From NCBI GenBank assembly GCA_032622095.1, contig CP136065.1:241903530-241967529 (forward strand): 64,000 nt of DNA. Reading direction: 5' to 3'. Numbering within the stretch: the first letter of the stretch is position 1; each line of letters begins with the position of its first letter. Shown one piece after another: positions 13,048 to 26,500 of the stretch. The notes beneath the pieces are model-generated. The model had not been told where the DNA came from, ran no database searches, and was given only the letters and a program-made list of their open reading frames with translations. The position numbers were made by a program, and so were the translations under genes. The stretch comes from Siphonodentalium dalli. Taxonomy: Eukaryota; Mollusca; Scaphopoda; Gadilida; Siphonodentaliidae.

Positions 13048-13412
13048 GTTGTGTTTTTATAATTAGTATATATCAAAGTACTTTGAGACCAAAAATTATG
13101 GATGTACGCGAAAGTGTAAAAAAAAGTGAAAAATCACGTTTTGGGGTTCCGCATGGGACCCCCTTTCTTATCTGAAAATCCCAGGAAAATCCCTTTCTTA
13201 AGTTGTGTTTTCTTAATCAATACACTTAGGAGTATCATCAAACCAAAATTCATCGATGTACGCGGAAGTGTAAATAGAAGTGATTTTTGGCACTTTTTGG
13301 GGTTCAGCGGCCCCTAAACATTTCAGAATGTTCCATTGTTGGTACCAACTTTAGGGGGTCAAACCTTTTGTACGCAAAAGTGTAAATAGAACATATGCGG
13401 GCTCCCCAACTA

Positions 13413-14589
13413 CAATATTCTGTCAACATGCCTTGGCTAACTCATTGAAACAGACATGCAATTTAATGCCCAAACACAGTTGTTTCAGAGTTCAGAAATG
13501 GTATACGAAAATATCTCTGATATGTACTGTGAAAATTAAAAAATATTGTGTTCTGAAAAAAAATTGCTCAGATGCCACAAAAATACGTTTTTTTTCATAA
13601 CAATTTGAATATGCTTGCTACATATTTGAATCATGTCATATATGCTGGGGACATCCTATGAACATCACATGAATTCATATAGCTGAGGCAACTCATTGAT
13701 AGTATGGAGATATATTCACTGTCCCACAGTAGGCATACCCACTAGCTGTCCCACACCACCCAGGTTTCCCCTACTTCAAACCACATGTCGATCCCCAGAA
13801 CAGAAGTTATGTTAGTTTTTCCATGTACCTTTATTTAAAAATTTTATAACATGTTTAAACAAAATAATTTTTTCTTTTGTAATACTATTATTGGGGTGGT
13901 AGTAAATTTTGTTTCACGTCGTGCTTCAAATCATCTCGTACTAAGCACCTTATATCACTTAACTCTTGGATCCGGCAAAGCCTTTTACCAGTTTTAGTGC
14001 GTTCCGATTTGAGATTTGTGTTTTTAGTTTTCCCAACCAGTGAACCAGGATATCCGGTTTTGTAGATTTAGCTTCAGAGAAGTTTCGCACGCTATTTACT
14101 CGTGCTAAAGAGAGAAAAAAGAGATTGAAAGATAACGAGGACTTCATACTCTATATTTATAGATAGAAGTTTTACACACTCAGTCAGTCTACCGCATGGG
14201 ATTAGAATAAAGATATGTGAGTCAGTGAATGTGGACGTTGAAAACTTTTTTAAAAGATCTGCCAAAATTGTTATTGAAATTTGAAAATATCGCCATTTGA
14301 TCAGGTCGGGCACATATCAAAAACGGTCTACGTAGCTCGTTTTGTCTACTGTAGCCCGATAGAGCTACGTTTTTAATGTGATTTACACGCCTCCTGCGAT
14401 TATCGCCATACAACGAAAAAAACGCATTTCGAATTTTCGTTCATTAGTTGTGAACTTGTGTACCACTATCACGTCTACAAAGAAGCAAAAAACTCAATTC
14501 CTTCATTGAAACTTACAATCCCTTAATATCATGATTTCCATCATTGAAACTAGACCCCGAAGCCACGACAACTACGGTAGTTTTCACGG
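13413..14589. other. No gene recognised
   Basis: AT-rich sequence with short open frames only. No domain, TIR pair or tandem array was found. Confidence 0.5.
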
Positions 14590-16374
14590 CTGGCTCAACC
14601 AATTTTCGTGGCTGGTTATACCCCGCTGGACAAAACAAGTGTCCACTTAACCGCGGTGCGGTTTGCGTTGCCACCGCGGCCGAACTGCAACTACACCGCG
14701 GCTCCACCGGCTGACTGCCGTTCGGGCCGCGGTGTACTTGCCGTTCGGCCGCAGTGTACTTGCCTTTCTTGGAATGATGTTGAAAAACACAAAGAGGGCA
14801 CCATAAATGAGGCTTGGGTGTCAGATTTGTCAAGTTAAATGAATTTAAATCCTGCTATGCAATATGCATGGTGTATGCTTGGACATGTATATGAAGCCAC
14901 CAAACAGGCATAAACAACCATTATTCGGTCAGATAACAGAAACAAACTTGTGTAAGTTTGAGACGATACATTATATAATGTAGACAGTAGGCCTATTATG
15001 ATTTTAGCGACGTGTACGCAACACGATTCATATCGGATCAATGCCAGGTGTGTATATGTATTCCCACTTATTGTTTCCACATAAAAACGACATCCTTTTA
15101 AATAAAATAATAGTTCGTGCTTCGAAGTTGCCTAGCAAGGTGCATTTAATAAGATATCGCCGTATAAATAGTGTTATATGTGGTGCTAGTCATTACTAGT
15201 AAATATGGAAATAAAATATGCGTGATAAGTCTCCAACGAGCACGAAAATACTGGTCAAATAATGCGAAAACTAAATACGTGCAGATTCGGAACTGGGGCA
15301 TGATCAAACCGATGCGAACCCAAATGCTAACAGTTGACAGGAAGGGAACCGTGACATTTTCGGGTCATTTTAAGATTAATTTTTTGTGGCATACAAGTAT
15401 AATACTAAACTTACTTGTGGTTTGGGAGCTAGGAAATGTATGTACATGTATAGATCTAACATTGAGCAACAGTATACTCAAGCGTAGCTTACAGAATTGC
15501 GGTTAATCACTCGTGGAAATTGGTGGAATATTCCATTGAAAATGCACTTGGAAATAATGACTTTTGTAAACATGTAAAATAAACAAATCTTATCGCATAT
15601 TACTCCATAAAAGCTACTGATTCGAGACTAGTAATCATTGTGGAGTATGCATTGTGTGTTATATTCTGCATTAACTCACCTTTGTCACTGTTTAATTCAA
15701 TTTTGGAGCCGACCCTGACATTTGTGACCGGAAGGGCGCCGAGACACGTGCGATTTCGCGCTGGATCGTTAGCAGATTTCGAACCGATTCTCGCGGGGCA
15801 CATGACGCCCCGTGTTATTGGCGTATATACGGCGCCGCTGTGTATTCCAATGTTTATTTATTTACGAAACTCTATTTCTCTTTCACACTTGAATTAAGTA
15901 ATTACAGTAAGCATGTTTGTTGAGATACTATACTTGTCAATATATGTCATAGCTGTCTGTTTTTAAAAATCCAGATTCCTACATAAATTATACCAGTAAT
16001 ATACGCATGTAGTCCAACAAATTAGACTATTCGGATTAATACATATTTTAATATTTGGACATTTACGATTGTATTAATCCTTCTAGTCTAATAAAAGAGC
16101 TGAAAGCAAAGTTAGCACACATTTTGAAGCAGGTCAACATCAGTGACCACCGATATGACCCCATCAAAATACCATTTTCTCTTAAATTATCTACAAATAC
16201 ATTAGTCTTACCTGTAGCAGAGATAGTATTCTTTGTGTTCACACATAGATTGTGATATAAAAGTTGTCAGAATTACAGATTTGTTAGTTTAATCCCGGAT
16301 TGGAAAACATATCACCATTTTCAAATACAAATCAATTATGTTAATTTCGCGTGTTTTCCCAGATTTCTGATCTA

Positions 16375-16529
16375 TTACGCATGCGCGTGCTTTCGTTTTC
16401 GTATGTGTTCGCTAGCGTAGACGGGTTTGAATATTTCTGTCGGTTGAGTTGTTATAAAATTATATGGTTAATAGTGACACAAAATTATGCTAGTTAGTTC
16501 AGTCATGATATTTAACATTCCAACAAAAG
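16375..16529 (+). promoter_or_regulatory. Candidate FOXRED2 promoter and non-coding first exon
   Basis: A CpG-dense patch in otherwise CpG-poor DNA contains ACGCATGCGCGTGC, a close match to the NRF1 consensus. It is followed by about 140 bp ending in AACAAAAG|GTATGTG, a good 5' splice site with the GT at 16530. The coding exon at 20409 is preceded by a splice acceptor only eight bases before its ATG, so an upstream non-coding exon is required. This is the best candidate seen. It lies inside the 14590-17540 bracket. Pairing with the gene is an inference. Confidence 0.4.
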
Positions 16530-17361
16530 GTATGTGTTTTTTATTTGTAGTTTTATTTGTGTCATTAGACGTGAACAGTGTATGTTAAAGGGGCATGCCC
16601 TTGCCACATAACTCTTGCGGCTTCGTAGCGTTCAATTTCGGGGTGTCCGTTCGTGGAAACGTGTGCATTATTCCTTTTGACCTTATACACGTGTCCCGTC
16701 ACAATTCTAAAAAAAAATTCAACACACATTGTTTGTGTAATCTTTATTCAGTCCATCCTCGTGTGGCAAATACCGTGGAATTATAGAGCAAAGCGTAAAA
16801 TGTCGCGTATTTCCAGTTTCTGACGCTGGCAGTTAATTTTCACTTGGCAATGGATTTGCCACATATATGGATTGAGACTATTACACTTTTATTCAATATG
16901 CTCAATTGACCATATTTAAAAAAAAATAATAGCAACTCTAATAAAAAACATGGGACTAATTTTATTTACTTATTCTCGATTATGGTGTCAAAGCATACCA
17001 CATTAGAACAAAATATCGGTAAGCTCCTCCCACAGCCAACCAATTAAAGCAGAGAATAAAATCTCACAAACTAATCCTGGATGATTGACTGGTGTATGTC
17101 GACGTGATAGCATGCACGGGATCGACACATGACTTTAATTTTTTTTTATATTTGACAACAAAGTTCCATTAAAATCTTCGTTAGATCGTTGAAACAGTGG
17201 GGTTAAATATAAATGTGATTCGTCATAATGACCTTAAAGCCGATATTATGTACGGATTTAAATTTCCTTTAACTAAAAATACTAACCTTCGTATATTTCT
17301 ACTAATAAAAAACATGTTTTAAACTCGAGAAAAAAGACGATACAAACCAGAAATCTAACCC

Positions 17362-17471
17362 CGGTGTACATGCCGTTCGGCCGCGGTGTACTTGCCGTTT
17401 GGTTGCGATGTACTTGCCGTTCGGCCACGGTGTACTTGCCATTCGATCGCGGCGTACTTGCCGTTCGACCG
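17362..17471 (+). repeat. 22-bp CpG-rich tandem repeat, five copies
   Basis: Five units of the form CGGTGTACTTGCCGTTCGGC plus two bases, each diverged at a few positions. Related units in mixed orientation lie at 14657-14780. Confidence 0.85.
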
Positions 17472-17540
17472 CGGTGCTCAACAGTGGACACTTGTTTTGT
17501 CCAGCGGGGTATAGCTCAACCGGCTCAGTCGCGACATTCG

Positions 17541-18673
17541 TGGCTGACGAAATATGTGGCTCGGCCGACTGATACGTTATCATTCAGCATATTTCGTTTC
17601 CGAAATTTTCCCAATCCCCGGTTTTGGCTTTTGTTGCGAACCCGTATAATTCCAGACCACGCGTATTATTTTGGTGTTGGGCTTTTCCATTATGGCGAAA
17701 TACACGAAGGACTCAGTAAAGGACTGGCAGGGATGTACCATGTAGTTTCCCCATCTATATAATCGGTATAAGTTACATTGGGACTTCTGTCGACTTCAGA
17801 CGGCTATCATCACTGGCATCTTGCGATATATTCATGCATCATTGAAAGCTGAATCCGATAGAATTGATATATAATATTTCAAACTATTTTATATTCTCTT
17901 CTACAGGTTATGTGCATATATTGACAAATGTCAGCGATGTCTGAGACTGAGTCATGTCGAAATAAACAATTTATACTTTAAACCCTTTCAATACTGAATG
18001 GATGCTCCCACTCTGGTATATGAAAGCATGCATTGGAATAGTCTACATGTATTCCACAATGAGAGGCCCCGGGTGTTCTGGTATAGTGTAACAACCATAG
18101 CGTGTCCATACGAGTATGCCAATATTAGGCAATGCAGTTTAGTTATTTACGATTCACAGTACAGTTGTCCTTAACATATAAGTCCATGCACACGGCTCAG
18201 CCATTTTACAATTCCGCGGCGTCGGGCTATAATTGAAACAAACCTTTATATCATGATTTTCAGACCAATTTCTAGATACTGATAATATAAAGAGCATTTA
18301 TACTCTTGTTGCCTTGATTATCTCTGGTCATTTTTCCTTTTACTTTTGAGAAGATAGGAGATTATATCTTCCCACACAGCAAAAACCTCCTGTCATGTGG
18401 TACAGAGCTAAGAGAAGTTCTATTGAGCACTAGATATGCCAATATCAAAATATTTCATGGCAAAAACAGTTGCATGAGGGTTAATTATTGCCAGCAGATG
18501 ATCATCTTTTTAGATATCTAACAGGGCAGTTCTCACTTATGATAAGGTGTGTCTAAGTTCTGCCGATATTAAGGATTATACTCTAACTAAACAATTGTAA
18601 CATTTGTAACACTTATACACTGTTACACATTGCCTAGTGGATAAAAAATGTACTGGATTCATGCAATATATCG
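17541..18673. other. No gene recognised
   Basis: 17541-17760 is still CpG-enriched and has a short ATG frame at 17693, but nothing conserved is recognisable. The remainder is AT-rich without structure. Confidence 0.45.
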
Positions 18674-19140
18674 TATATGTGACCCGCCATATCAAATCCA
18701 GTCGTAAGTCAAGATTTTTTTACCCTGTGCCAATGCATTCTCTTATATATGCGAGTCGACCATAGGTCGCCTCGCATATATAAGAGAATGCATTGGCCTA
18801 ACAATTTTTTTCATTTTTTTAAAATAAATGTTTCTTACAATTTTTAGGACATAAAATAAAAAACAACCATTACCCTGCAGGGAGCCCCACACATATATAG
18901 AAGCATGTAGAAGAGTGTCGTCTGCTCATGTTTGTCTGGGGCTCTGTATGGGTGAAATTATAAAATTGTTAAAGAATACAAGAAAAAATTATTAAAATTG
19001 TAAAAAATTGTTAGGCCAATGCATTCTCTTATATATGTGAGACGACCTATGGTCGACTCGCATATATAAGAGAATGCATTGACACAGGGTAAAAAAAAAT
19101 CCCGACTTACGACTGGATTTGATATGGCGGGTCACATATG
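18674..19140. mobile_element. TIR element carrying the family A/B hairpin module
   Basis: The ends are ATATGTGACCCGCCATATC, continuing for about 50 bp, and its inverse ending at 19140. These TIRs are unrelated to TTAACCC. Inside are two copies of the GCCAATGCATTCTC hairpin (18730-18798 and 19015-19081) and a central block with GGAGCCCCACACATATATAG that recurs at 44258-44340. No ORF. Confidence 0.8.
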
Positions 19141-19847
19141 CCAATTTTGTCCTGTATACTGGTCCTTGATACTGGATATCTATATTTTTTTACTTTCTTT
19201 GTTTTCGTCCTGAATTTCATCTAAAAATATCCCATCATGTCACATACATGTATATGTATTCAGGGCCCACTTAATTTTTGAATGCCCGAATTATATTATA
19301 TACAACATACATGTATTCCATATTATATACCATTTGGGAGAGGAACTAACAATCTATATATTCTACTGGAATACTGAACAGCTGTGGTCTTGGTGTCCAC
19401 TGACTCCACCAAATGACAGACTTTCCCCATTATTTACACCAGAATGCATCATAATTCACATAAAGATAGAGTAAATAGACTGCCAGTGGCAGTCCAGACC
19501 AGATCAAAATTAAGCCCAGAACACACATCGTTACCTTGACAAAAACAACATGTTCATAGTTTAATCAACCAGACAAGCCGGCTCGTTCACAAACTGTTTT
19601 CATGCTCGAATCCCAGAATGTACAACTCAACAGGGTATGTTTATCTCCTAAATGTTTTGGCGCTTCCTCTTTTAAATCGTACCGTATATAATATGGAACA
19701 TGTTGTATAAAATGTGATCTGGGGGTTAATTTACAACCAAATTGGTATTGTTCAGTTCTTCATAGAAACTAATAACTGTTATAAGAAAAAGTATTTCAAT
19801 TTTATGAAATTGAAGTTATATGAATAATAATAAATCTATGTTTAATA
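19141..19847. other. No gene recognised
   Basis: AT-rich spacer without supported exons or repeats. Confidence 0.45.
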
Positions 19848-20300
19848 AGCTTGCAAATAGTGTATCTGTCATTTGCAGAATGAAGTTCCCAGAGGCTGAA
19901 TTTAGTGATGCTCTCCCGCACAGCAGGCTAGCATCACCAAATTCACCCTCTGAGGGCCTCATTCTGCTTAGGCCTCATCTTCTGGGAAGTATCTATAGTC
20001 CCAAATTAACATTGTTTTTAGTTATTTTTCTCTTCTGGGAAGTTTCTATATCCCCTTATTTACAGAAGATAAAATGCTTAATCGGGGTGACAAATGGGTG
20101 AATATCACCAACTTCAACTGAGGAACTTCAATCTGATCACAGGTATACCATAGCATTGAGGCCAAAGCAGGAGAGGTTCCCAGAGGGTGAATTTAGTGAT
20201 GCTAGCCCACTGTGTGGGAAAGTGTCACTAAATTTGCCCTCTGGGGACCTCATTCTCAAATTGACAGACACATTATTTGCAGACTTGAATCTGTTGCCTG
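19848..20300. mobile_element. Composite palindromic MITE, family E, copy 1
   Basis: Two palindromes (19877-19975 and 20168-20262) share the GAGGTCCCCAGAGGGTGAAT-type arm and are enclosed by inverted outer ends with TGTCATTTGCAGAATGA. It ends about 100 bp upstream of the first FOXRED2 coding exon. No coding capacity. Confidence 0.75.
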
Positions 20301-20408
20301 ATATTACATGTCTCAGGCTGATAAAGGATGCTTTCTTTTCGGTATGTAGGGAGTGGGCAGACAAACACAATTTAAATTTTGACCTTATTGTCTCTTGTAG
20401 TGCGAACT

Positions 20409-20595
20409 ATGCTGCCGAGCAGTTTTGTCTCCCTCTCCAGTCTAATTGTTGTCTTTGCCACATTTGCTGTGCAATCTGAGAGGATTTACCATGATTACTG
20501 TGTTGTCGGAGCGGGACCAGCAGGGCTGCAGATGGGATATTTCTTACAAAAGAATGCAAGGGATTACATGGTGTTTGAACAAGCAAATATTTCAG
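20409..20595 (+). CDS. FOXRED2: FOXRED2 coding exon 1 (signal peptide and GAGPAG motif)
   Basis: Starts at the ATG at 20409, followed by a hydrophobic signal peptide and then the [11 protein letters not shown] nucleotide-binding loop. A pyrimidine-rich acceptor (TTGTCTCTTGTAG ending at 20400) lies just upstream, so this is not the first transcribed exon. It ends in phase 1 at TCAG|GTGAGA. A family C MITE begins 26 bp after the donor. Confidence 0.9.
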
Positions 20596-23500
20596 GTGAG
20601 ATTCTTTACCGGCAAGTTTATTAACCCTTTCATAATGGGAGCTGCACTGGTGCAGCATTACAGACCCTGTGCCAGTGCATTCTCTTATATATGCGAATCT
20701 ACCATAGGAAGCTTTGCATATATAAGAGAATGCACTGGCTTACAAGTTCAAGATAAATGTTGTTAGGCCAATGTATACTCTTATAAATTTGAGGCTCCCT
20801 GTGTAATATAAGAGAATGCATTGGTACATGGTAATAGTTGGGGAGCCCGCATATGTTCTATTTACACTTTTGCGTACAAAAGGTTTGACCCCCTAAAGTT
20901 GGTACCAATAATGGAACATTCAGAAAAAACGATTTCTTAAGTTGCGCATTCCTGGGGTTTAGGGGTTGCTGAACCTTAAAAAGTGCCAAAAATCACTTCT
21001 ATTTACACTTCCGCGTACATTGATGAATTTTGGTTTGATGATACTCCTAAGTGTACTGATTAAGAAAACACAACTTAAGAAAGGGATTTTCCTGGGGTTT
21101 TCAGATAAGAAAGGGGGTCCCATGCTGAACCCCAAACGTGATTTTTCACTTTTTTTTACACTTTCGCGTACATCCATAATTTTTGGTCTCAAAGTACTTT
21201 GATATATACTAATTATAAAAACACAACTTAAGAAGCAACTTTTCCTGGGGTTTTAAGATAAGAAGGGGGTCATCGGGTCACCCCTCAAAACGTAAAAATT
21301 CACTTTTATTTACATGATTGCATTCGTCCAACGTGTGTGTATGTGCGTACACCCCTGGAACGTTGCACTATTACAACCAATGCATCCCTAAATCGATACG
21401 ATCAACTTAAGAAATATATATTCATGTCGTTTTCTGATAAGAACGAGACTTGTTACCCCCCTCCCCCCAACAACCCGATCCATTTTCTAGAACTATAAGT
21501 GAGCCAGTTTTATGAAAATTATAGCCGGAAAATCTAGTAAAATGTATACAAATGTATTTATTTTCGTGAAGCTAAGACATAATGACACTTTTTTGGGCCA
21601 AAATTGAAACTGATGGCCGCCAAAATGGCCGCCGGAAGTTGAAAATATGACATTTTTTCACAAATATCTTCTAGATCAATTCATGCTGTTTGGAACTGGT
21701 TGAGTAATGCAACTTTATTTTGTGTTTTGTATATTAACTGATCATTGGAGCAATTAAATATGCAATTATCGGGGTCCTAACCCCTTCCGATCCCTCAAAA
21801 ATTTGATTTTACAGAACGCAGTACAAAATTTTACAAAAAAATCACAATTGGGATTCTAGTCATATTTCAACAAGAAATGAAAAGAACATTGTAATGTAAG
21901 TGAGGCATATCATTACCTATGAATATTCCAAATCTCTGGAACCATAAATCTTACCTTGGCTCAAAATGGCTTCGAAAATGGCCGCCAAAATATGGAAAAT
22001 GGTAAATATTGCCCCAGGGTGTCCTGCAATCGCTTACAAGTTGTGGTTGATGTACACAATTGGCTAATCTGTTTTCCATACATTGCATACTATCATGTCT
22101 GATGCACCATGGATCATTTTTACTATTGTCACCACTGACATCACCAGATTTTTCTCTCACAAACTTGACATAAATAATATCAGCAATAATTCACTTTTCA
22201 GGGTTCGACCATTTGTTCAAGTAAAATGTTACTATCTTTGGATTGAAAGGTGTTTATTGTTTTTGGTCTATCTTAAATGTGTCACACTACGGTGTTTATA
22301 GACTAAATTGCGCAAGATGGCTCCCAAAATGGCAACCAAATTTGTAAAAAGTTAAAAGTTAACATATCCCGAACATTATTCTCTGTGTTATCCGATAAAG
22401 GTGGCAAATTGTGACTCACTTGGTTATTGTACATGTTAGTTACAATGTAATTAACTGACAACTACGTTCTATTATGTTTGTCCCAGTTCCGTATGGGGCA
22501 TGACAAATTCATTTTAAAGTTGCAGTATGGAATTTTGCGGAGAACATCTTTTGTGATTCTGGCCATATTATTGAACGGAAATGGGCAGAACGTTGAGACG
22601 GAACTGATATGAACCATGATATGTGGGTATTCTGGCCCATTATGATAAACATTTATCAACTGGATACAGGGTGGAAGCCAAGATGGCAGCCAGGGAGTTA
22701 CTCTATGATCATAGATGAAGATAATAGGCAGACAGGGAGTTATTGTATGGTCATGAATGATGTGTGGGTATATAGGGTGTGCCCTGTTGGTAACGGTGGG
22801 ACGTATATTTATATATGTTGTGGATGTGTTATCATTGATGGTGTATGGGAAGTAGATTTATTTTCATGGATGGCGTGTATGAGTATGGCACGTATGGTCG
22901 TTTGTGCGGATATTGGTATATCTGGAAGGGCTCACCATTGGTGATGTGCATATGTATACCTGGATTGACACTATGGTCATGGGTATGGCGAATAGGTATA
23001 CATGTAGTGGCTGTATGGTCCATGGTGAGGTGAATATGTATACAATGAGTGACTGTATGATCGTGAATGTAGTGAATAGGTATACATAGAGTGACTATAT
23101 GGTCATGTGTCGGGTGTAGGTGTATACCTGGTGTTCATGCATGGTGACTCGTGTCTGTATCGTCATTTGTGGTATGTACGGGTATAACCAAGTATGGCTG
23201 TATGATCAGGTGTACTAGTACACGTACGTGTATAAAGTGGGTGACTATGTTGTCATTGTATGGTGTTTATGTACATATGGAGTGACGGGGGTAATGGGTG
23301 GGTTGTACATGTGTACCTTGGGTGGCTATCGCTTTCCACAATAACTCAAGGATATGTTAATCAATAGAGAGGTCATGTCATATTGTGGAAAGCGATAGCC
23401 ACCCATTATCACACAGTCATTACATATAGACATAAACACCACATAGATGACCATGTAGCTATATCCATACACCACACCAATGTCCATACATGTAGTTGTC

Positions 23501-26500
23501 AGTTAATAAACTAACACGTATAATAACCAAGTGAGTCACAATTTGCTACCTTTTCGGATAATGCAGATAATGTTCGGGATATATGTAAAAAATTAGCATT
23601 TTACAAATTTGGTAGCCATTTTGGAAGCCATCTTGAGCAATTTGGTCTATAAACACTGTATGTGACACATTTAAGATAGACCAAAACAATAAACACCTTT
23701 CAATCGAAAGATAGTTATATTTTACCTGAAAAAATGGTCCAAATCTGAAAACTGAATTTTTGCCAATATTTATATCAAGTTTTTTAGAGAAAAGTCCAAT
23801 ATTTTTTACGATGTCAGTGGTGAAAATAGTAACAATTAACCATGGTGCATCAGACATGTTAGTATTCAATGAATAGAATGCAGAATATCCAATTTTATAC
23901 ATCAACACAACTTGTAAGCTATTGCAGGACACGCTGGTGTAATATTTACCATTTTCCATATTTTGGCGGCCATATTGGAGCCATTTTGAGTCAAAGTAAG
24001 AATTTTGGTTCCAGTGATTTGGAATATTCATAGGTAATGATATGCCTCACTTACATTACAAAGTTCTGTTCATTTCTTGTTGAAATATGACTTGAATCCA
24101 AATTGTGATTTTTTTTGTGAAATTTTATACCGCATTCTGTACAATCGAATTTTTGAGGGATCAGAAGGGGTTAGGACCCCAATAATTGCATATTTAATTG
24201 CTCCAATGATCAGTTAATATACAAAACACAAAATAAAATTGCATTACTCAACCAGTTCCAAACAGCATGAATTGATCTAGAAGATATTTGTGACAAAATG
24301 TCATATTTTCAACTTCCGGCGGCTATTTTGGCGGCCATCTTGGATGGTGAGTTTCAATTTTGGCCCAAAAAAGTGTCATTATGTCTTAGCTTCACGAAAA
24401 TATATACATTTGTATACATTTTACTAGATTTTCCCGCTATAATTTTCATAAAACTGGCTCACTTATAGTTCTAGAAAATGGATCGGGTTGTTGGGGGGGG
24501 GGGGGGGGGGGGGGGGTTAACAAGTCTCGTTCTTATCAGAAAACGACATGAATATATATTTCTTAAGTTGATCGTATCGATTTAGGGATGCATTGGTTGT
24601 AATAGTGCAACGTTCCAGGGGTGTACGCACATACACACACGTTGGACGAATGCAATCATGTAAATAAAAGTGAATTTTTACGTTTTGAGGGGTGACCCGA
24701 TGACCCCCTTCTTATCTTAAAACCCCAGGAAAAGTTGCTTCTTAAGTTGTGTTTTTATAATTAGTATATATCAAAGTACTTTGAGACCAAAAATTATGGA
24801 TGTACGCGAAAGTGTAAAAAAAACGTGAAAAATCACGTTTTGGGGTTTAGCATGGGACCCCCTTTCTTATCTTGAAACCCCAGGAAAATCCCTTTCTTAA
24901 GTTGTGTTTTCTTAATGGGTACACTTAGGAGTATCATCAAACCAAAATTCATCGATGTACGCGGAAGTGTAAATAGAAGTGATTTTTGGCACTTTTTGGG
25001 GTTCAGCAATGCGCAACTTAAGAAATCGTTTTTTCAGAATGTTCCATTATTGGTACCAACTTTAGGGTGTCAAACCTTTTGTACGCTAAAGTGTAAATAA
25101 AACATATGCGGGCTCCCTAACTATAATGAAAGGTTAATTAAGACTCAACCCTGTATGATCACTAATGTAAGTTGTAACAACTGTACTAAAAGGTTTAACC
25201 CTTTACCCAACAGAACGGCCTGTGCCAATGCATTCTCTTATATATGCGAGTCGACCATAGGTCACCTCGCATATATAAGAGAATGCATTGGCTTAACACA
25301 TTAAAAAATATAAAATTGTTAAAGAATGTAAGAAAAAATGGTAAAAAGTGTTAAAAAAAGAATTTTTGTTAGGCCAATGCATTCTCTTATATATGCGAGG
25401 CGACCTATGGTCGACTCGCATATATAAGAGAATGCATTGGCACAGGGCATAACTGTAACTATCACAATGTGGTCAAGGAGCCGGTTCCAATGATATCCAT
25501 ATTTGTATGGTTCTATTGAGACAGACCGAAGATATTTTAGGCTGTTGAAGCTTTATTTGGCCAGTTCTGGCCGGTTTGTTGGGTAAAGGGTTAATCATTA
25601 TGGTCAAGAACAATAGTTGTAGATGTTTCACATTGAATTATTATGGAAACACCTGGCATGACATTATTAGTTGTATATTTGCATAAACATTTATGGAAAC
25701 ACCTGGCATGACTCTATGTATGGAAATGAATTCAATTGATGTGTTGCATATGTGTGGTGTATTCAGTATCCTAATTGAAAAGCTTATACTTGTGCGTGCG
25801 TGTCATTCCTGATTGGCCAGGATCATTTTGTCAGCAGCTGTATTGAGTTCCAGCCTCCAGTTGTCCCTTATAGGTTTAGTGGTAATATTAGAGACGTTTC
25901 TCAACTCACAGATAGTCTCATCATAGATTTACGACTGCGTTTGGCTATTCATAGTCATAATATTCATGTAGGGCCCAAAATTTGTTTCCCAAAGCATGGA
26001 TAATTATGCGTAGTGAGATTTTTGCTTTTGACAATTTACCAGATTAAAGGGATACTGTACCCAAATGTTGTTGTTGGTTTCTTTAGTCTTTAGTTTCTGT
26101 AGAATAAGATAACCAGATTTCCATTATTTGAAAGTCTGTTGAGTACGAAGTAATGTTAATGATGACAGATTAGCCGGAATGCGAAAATACCAAGTGTCGT
26201 TGTCGAGTATAATTTTTGGACAGTTTTCAAGAAAAATAATGTATCAAATAAATGTTATATTATATGTATACTAGTCCCATATACTCATTTAAGTCATTGT
26301 ATAGTCACTAGTCAGTGAGTGGCTTGAGTTTATGCCCAGTATCAACATAATTTTTTACACGATCATCTGTGCCACGTTTTTTCCCAATCCACTATCCGTG
26401 AATTATGTTGATTACGTCTTATTTACAAAAATTCGTAATTTAATTTATGACTCCAGCCATAAATTAAATTTATATCAAATTATTAACTTTGATTTTAAGA

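Larger units (their letters stand above)
5688..13410 (+). mobile_element. Giant foldback transposon F, copy 1 (7.7 kb)
   Basis: Outer ends are GTTAGGGAGCCCGCATATG at 5688 and CATATGCGGGCTCCCCAAC ending at 13410, with TA on both sides (5686-5687, 13411-13412). Arms of over 1.8 kb pair end to end: 5688 to about 7560 with about 11010 to 13410. Each arm has about 140-bp subterminal tandem units (each with a CCTGGGGTTTT block), a homopolymer C or G tract (6307-6328; 12209-12223) and repeated GGCCGCCAAAATGG motifs. The inner arms are a degenerate array of about 42-bp units. The centre is a short hairpin at 10303-10386. No transposase ORF was found. Two later insertions interrupt it (9064-10155 and 12448-13047). 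A second, oppositely oriented copy lies at 20837-25121. The superfamily is not determined; TA flanks are compatible with several. Confidence 0.85.
14590..17540. mobile_element. Putative TIR element with GC-rich subterminal repeats (3 kb)
   Basis: TATACCCCGCTGGACAAAAC with the following AAGTGTCCACT at about 14617-14648 is matched in inverse orientation at 17482-17513, and the outer CTCAACC blocks also correspond. Both ends continue inward into CpG-rich repeats related to CGGTGTACTTGCCGTTCGGC: five 22-bp units at 17362-17471, and mixed-orientation units at 14657-14780. Interior ORFs are short and show no domain. Exact outer limits and target duplication could not be fixed. TIRs plus subterminal repeats are seen in hAT, Zisupton and CMC-type elements, so the class is open. 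Confidence 0.6.
20621..25137 (+). mobile_element. TTAA-target MITE, family C, copy 1, split by foldback F2
   Basis: The left end is TTAACCCTTTCATAATGG at 20621, and hairpins follow to about 20825. After F2 (20837-25121) the right terminus resumes as ATAATGAAAGGTTAA, ending at 25137. Excising F2 and one TA restores a family C element of about 230 bp. Confidence 0.8.

Noticed and set aside
14608-14838. Paired GC-rich open frames on both strands (14513-14838 and 17282-17762)
   Set aside because: They track the CpG-rich 22-bp subterminal repeats of the 14590-17540 element, not a conserved protein.
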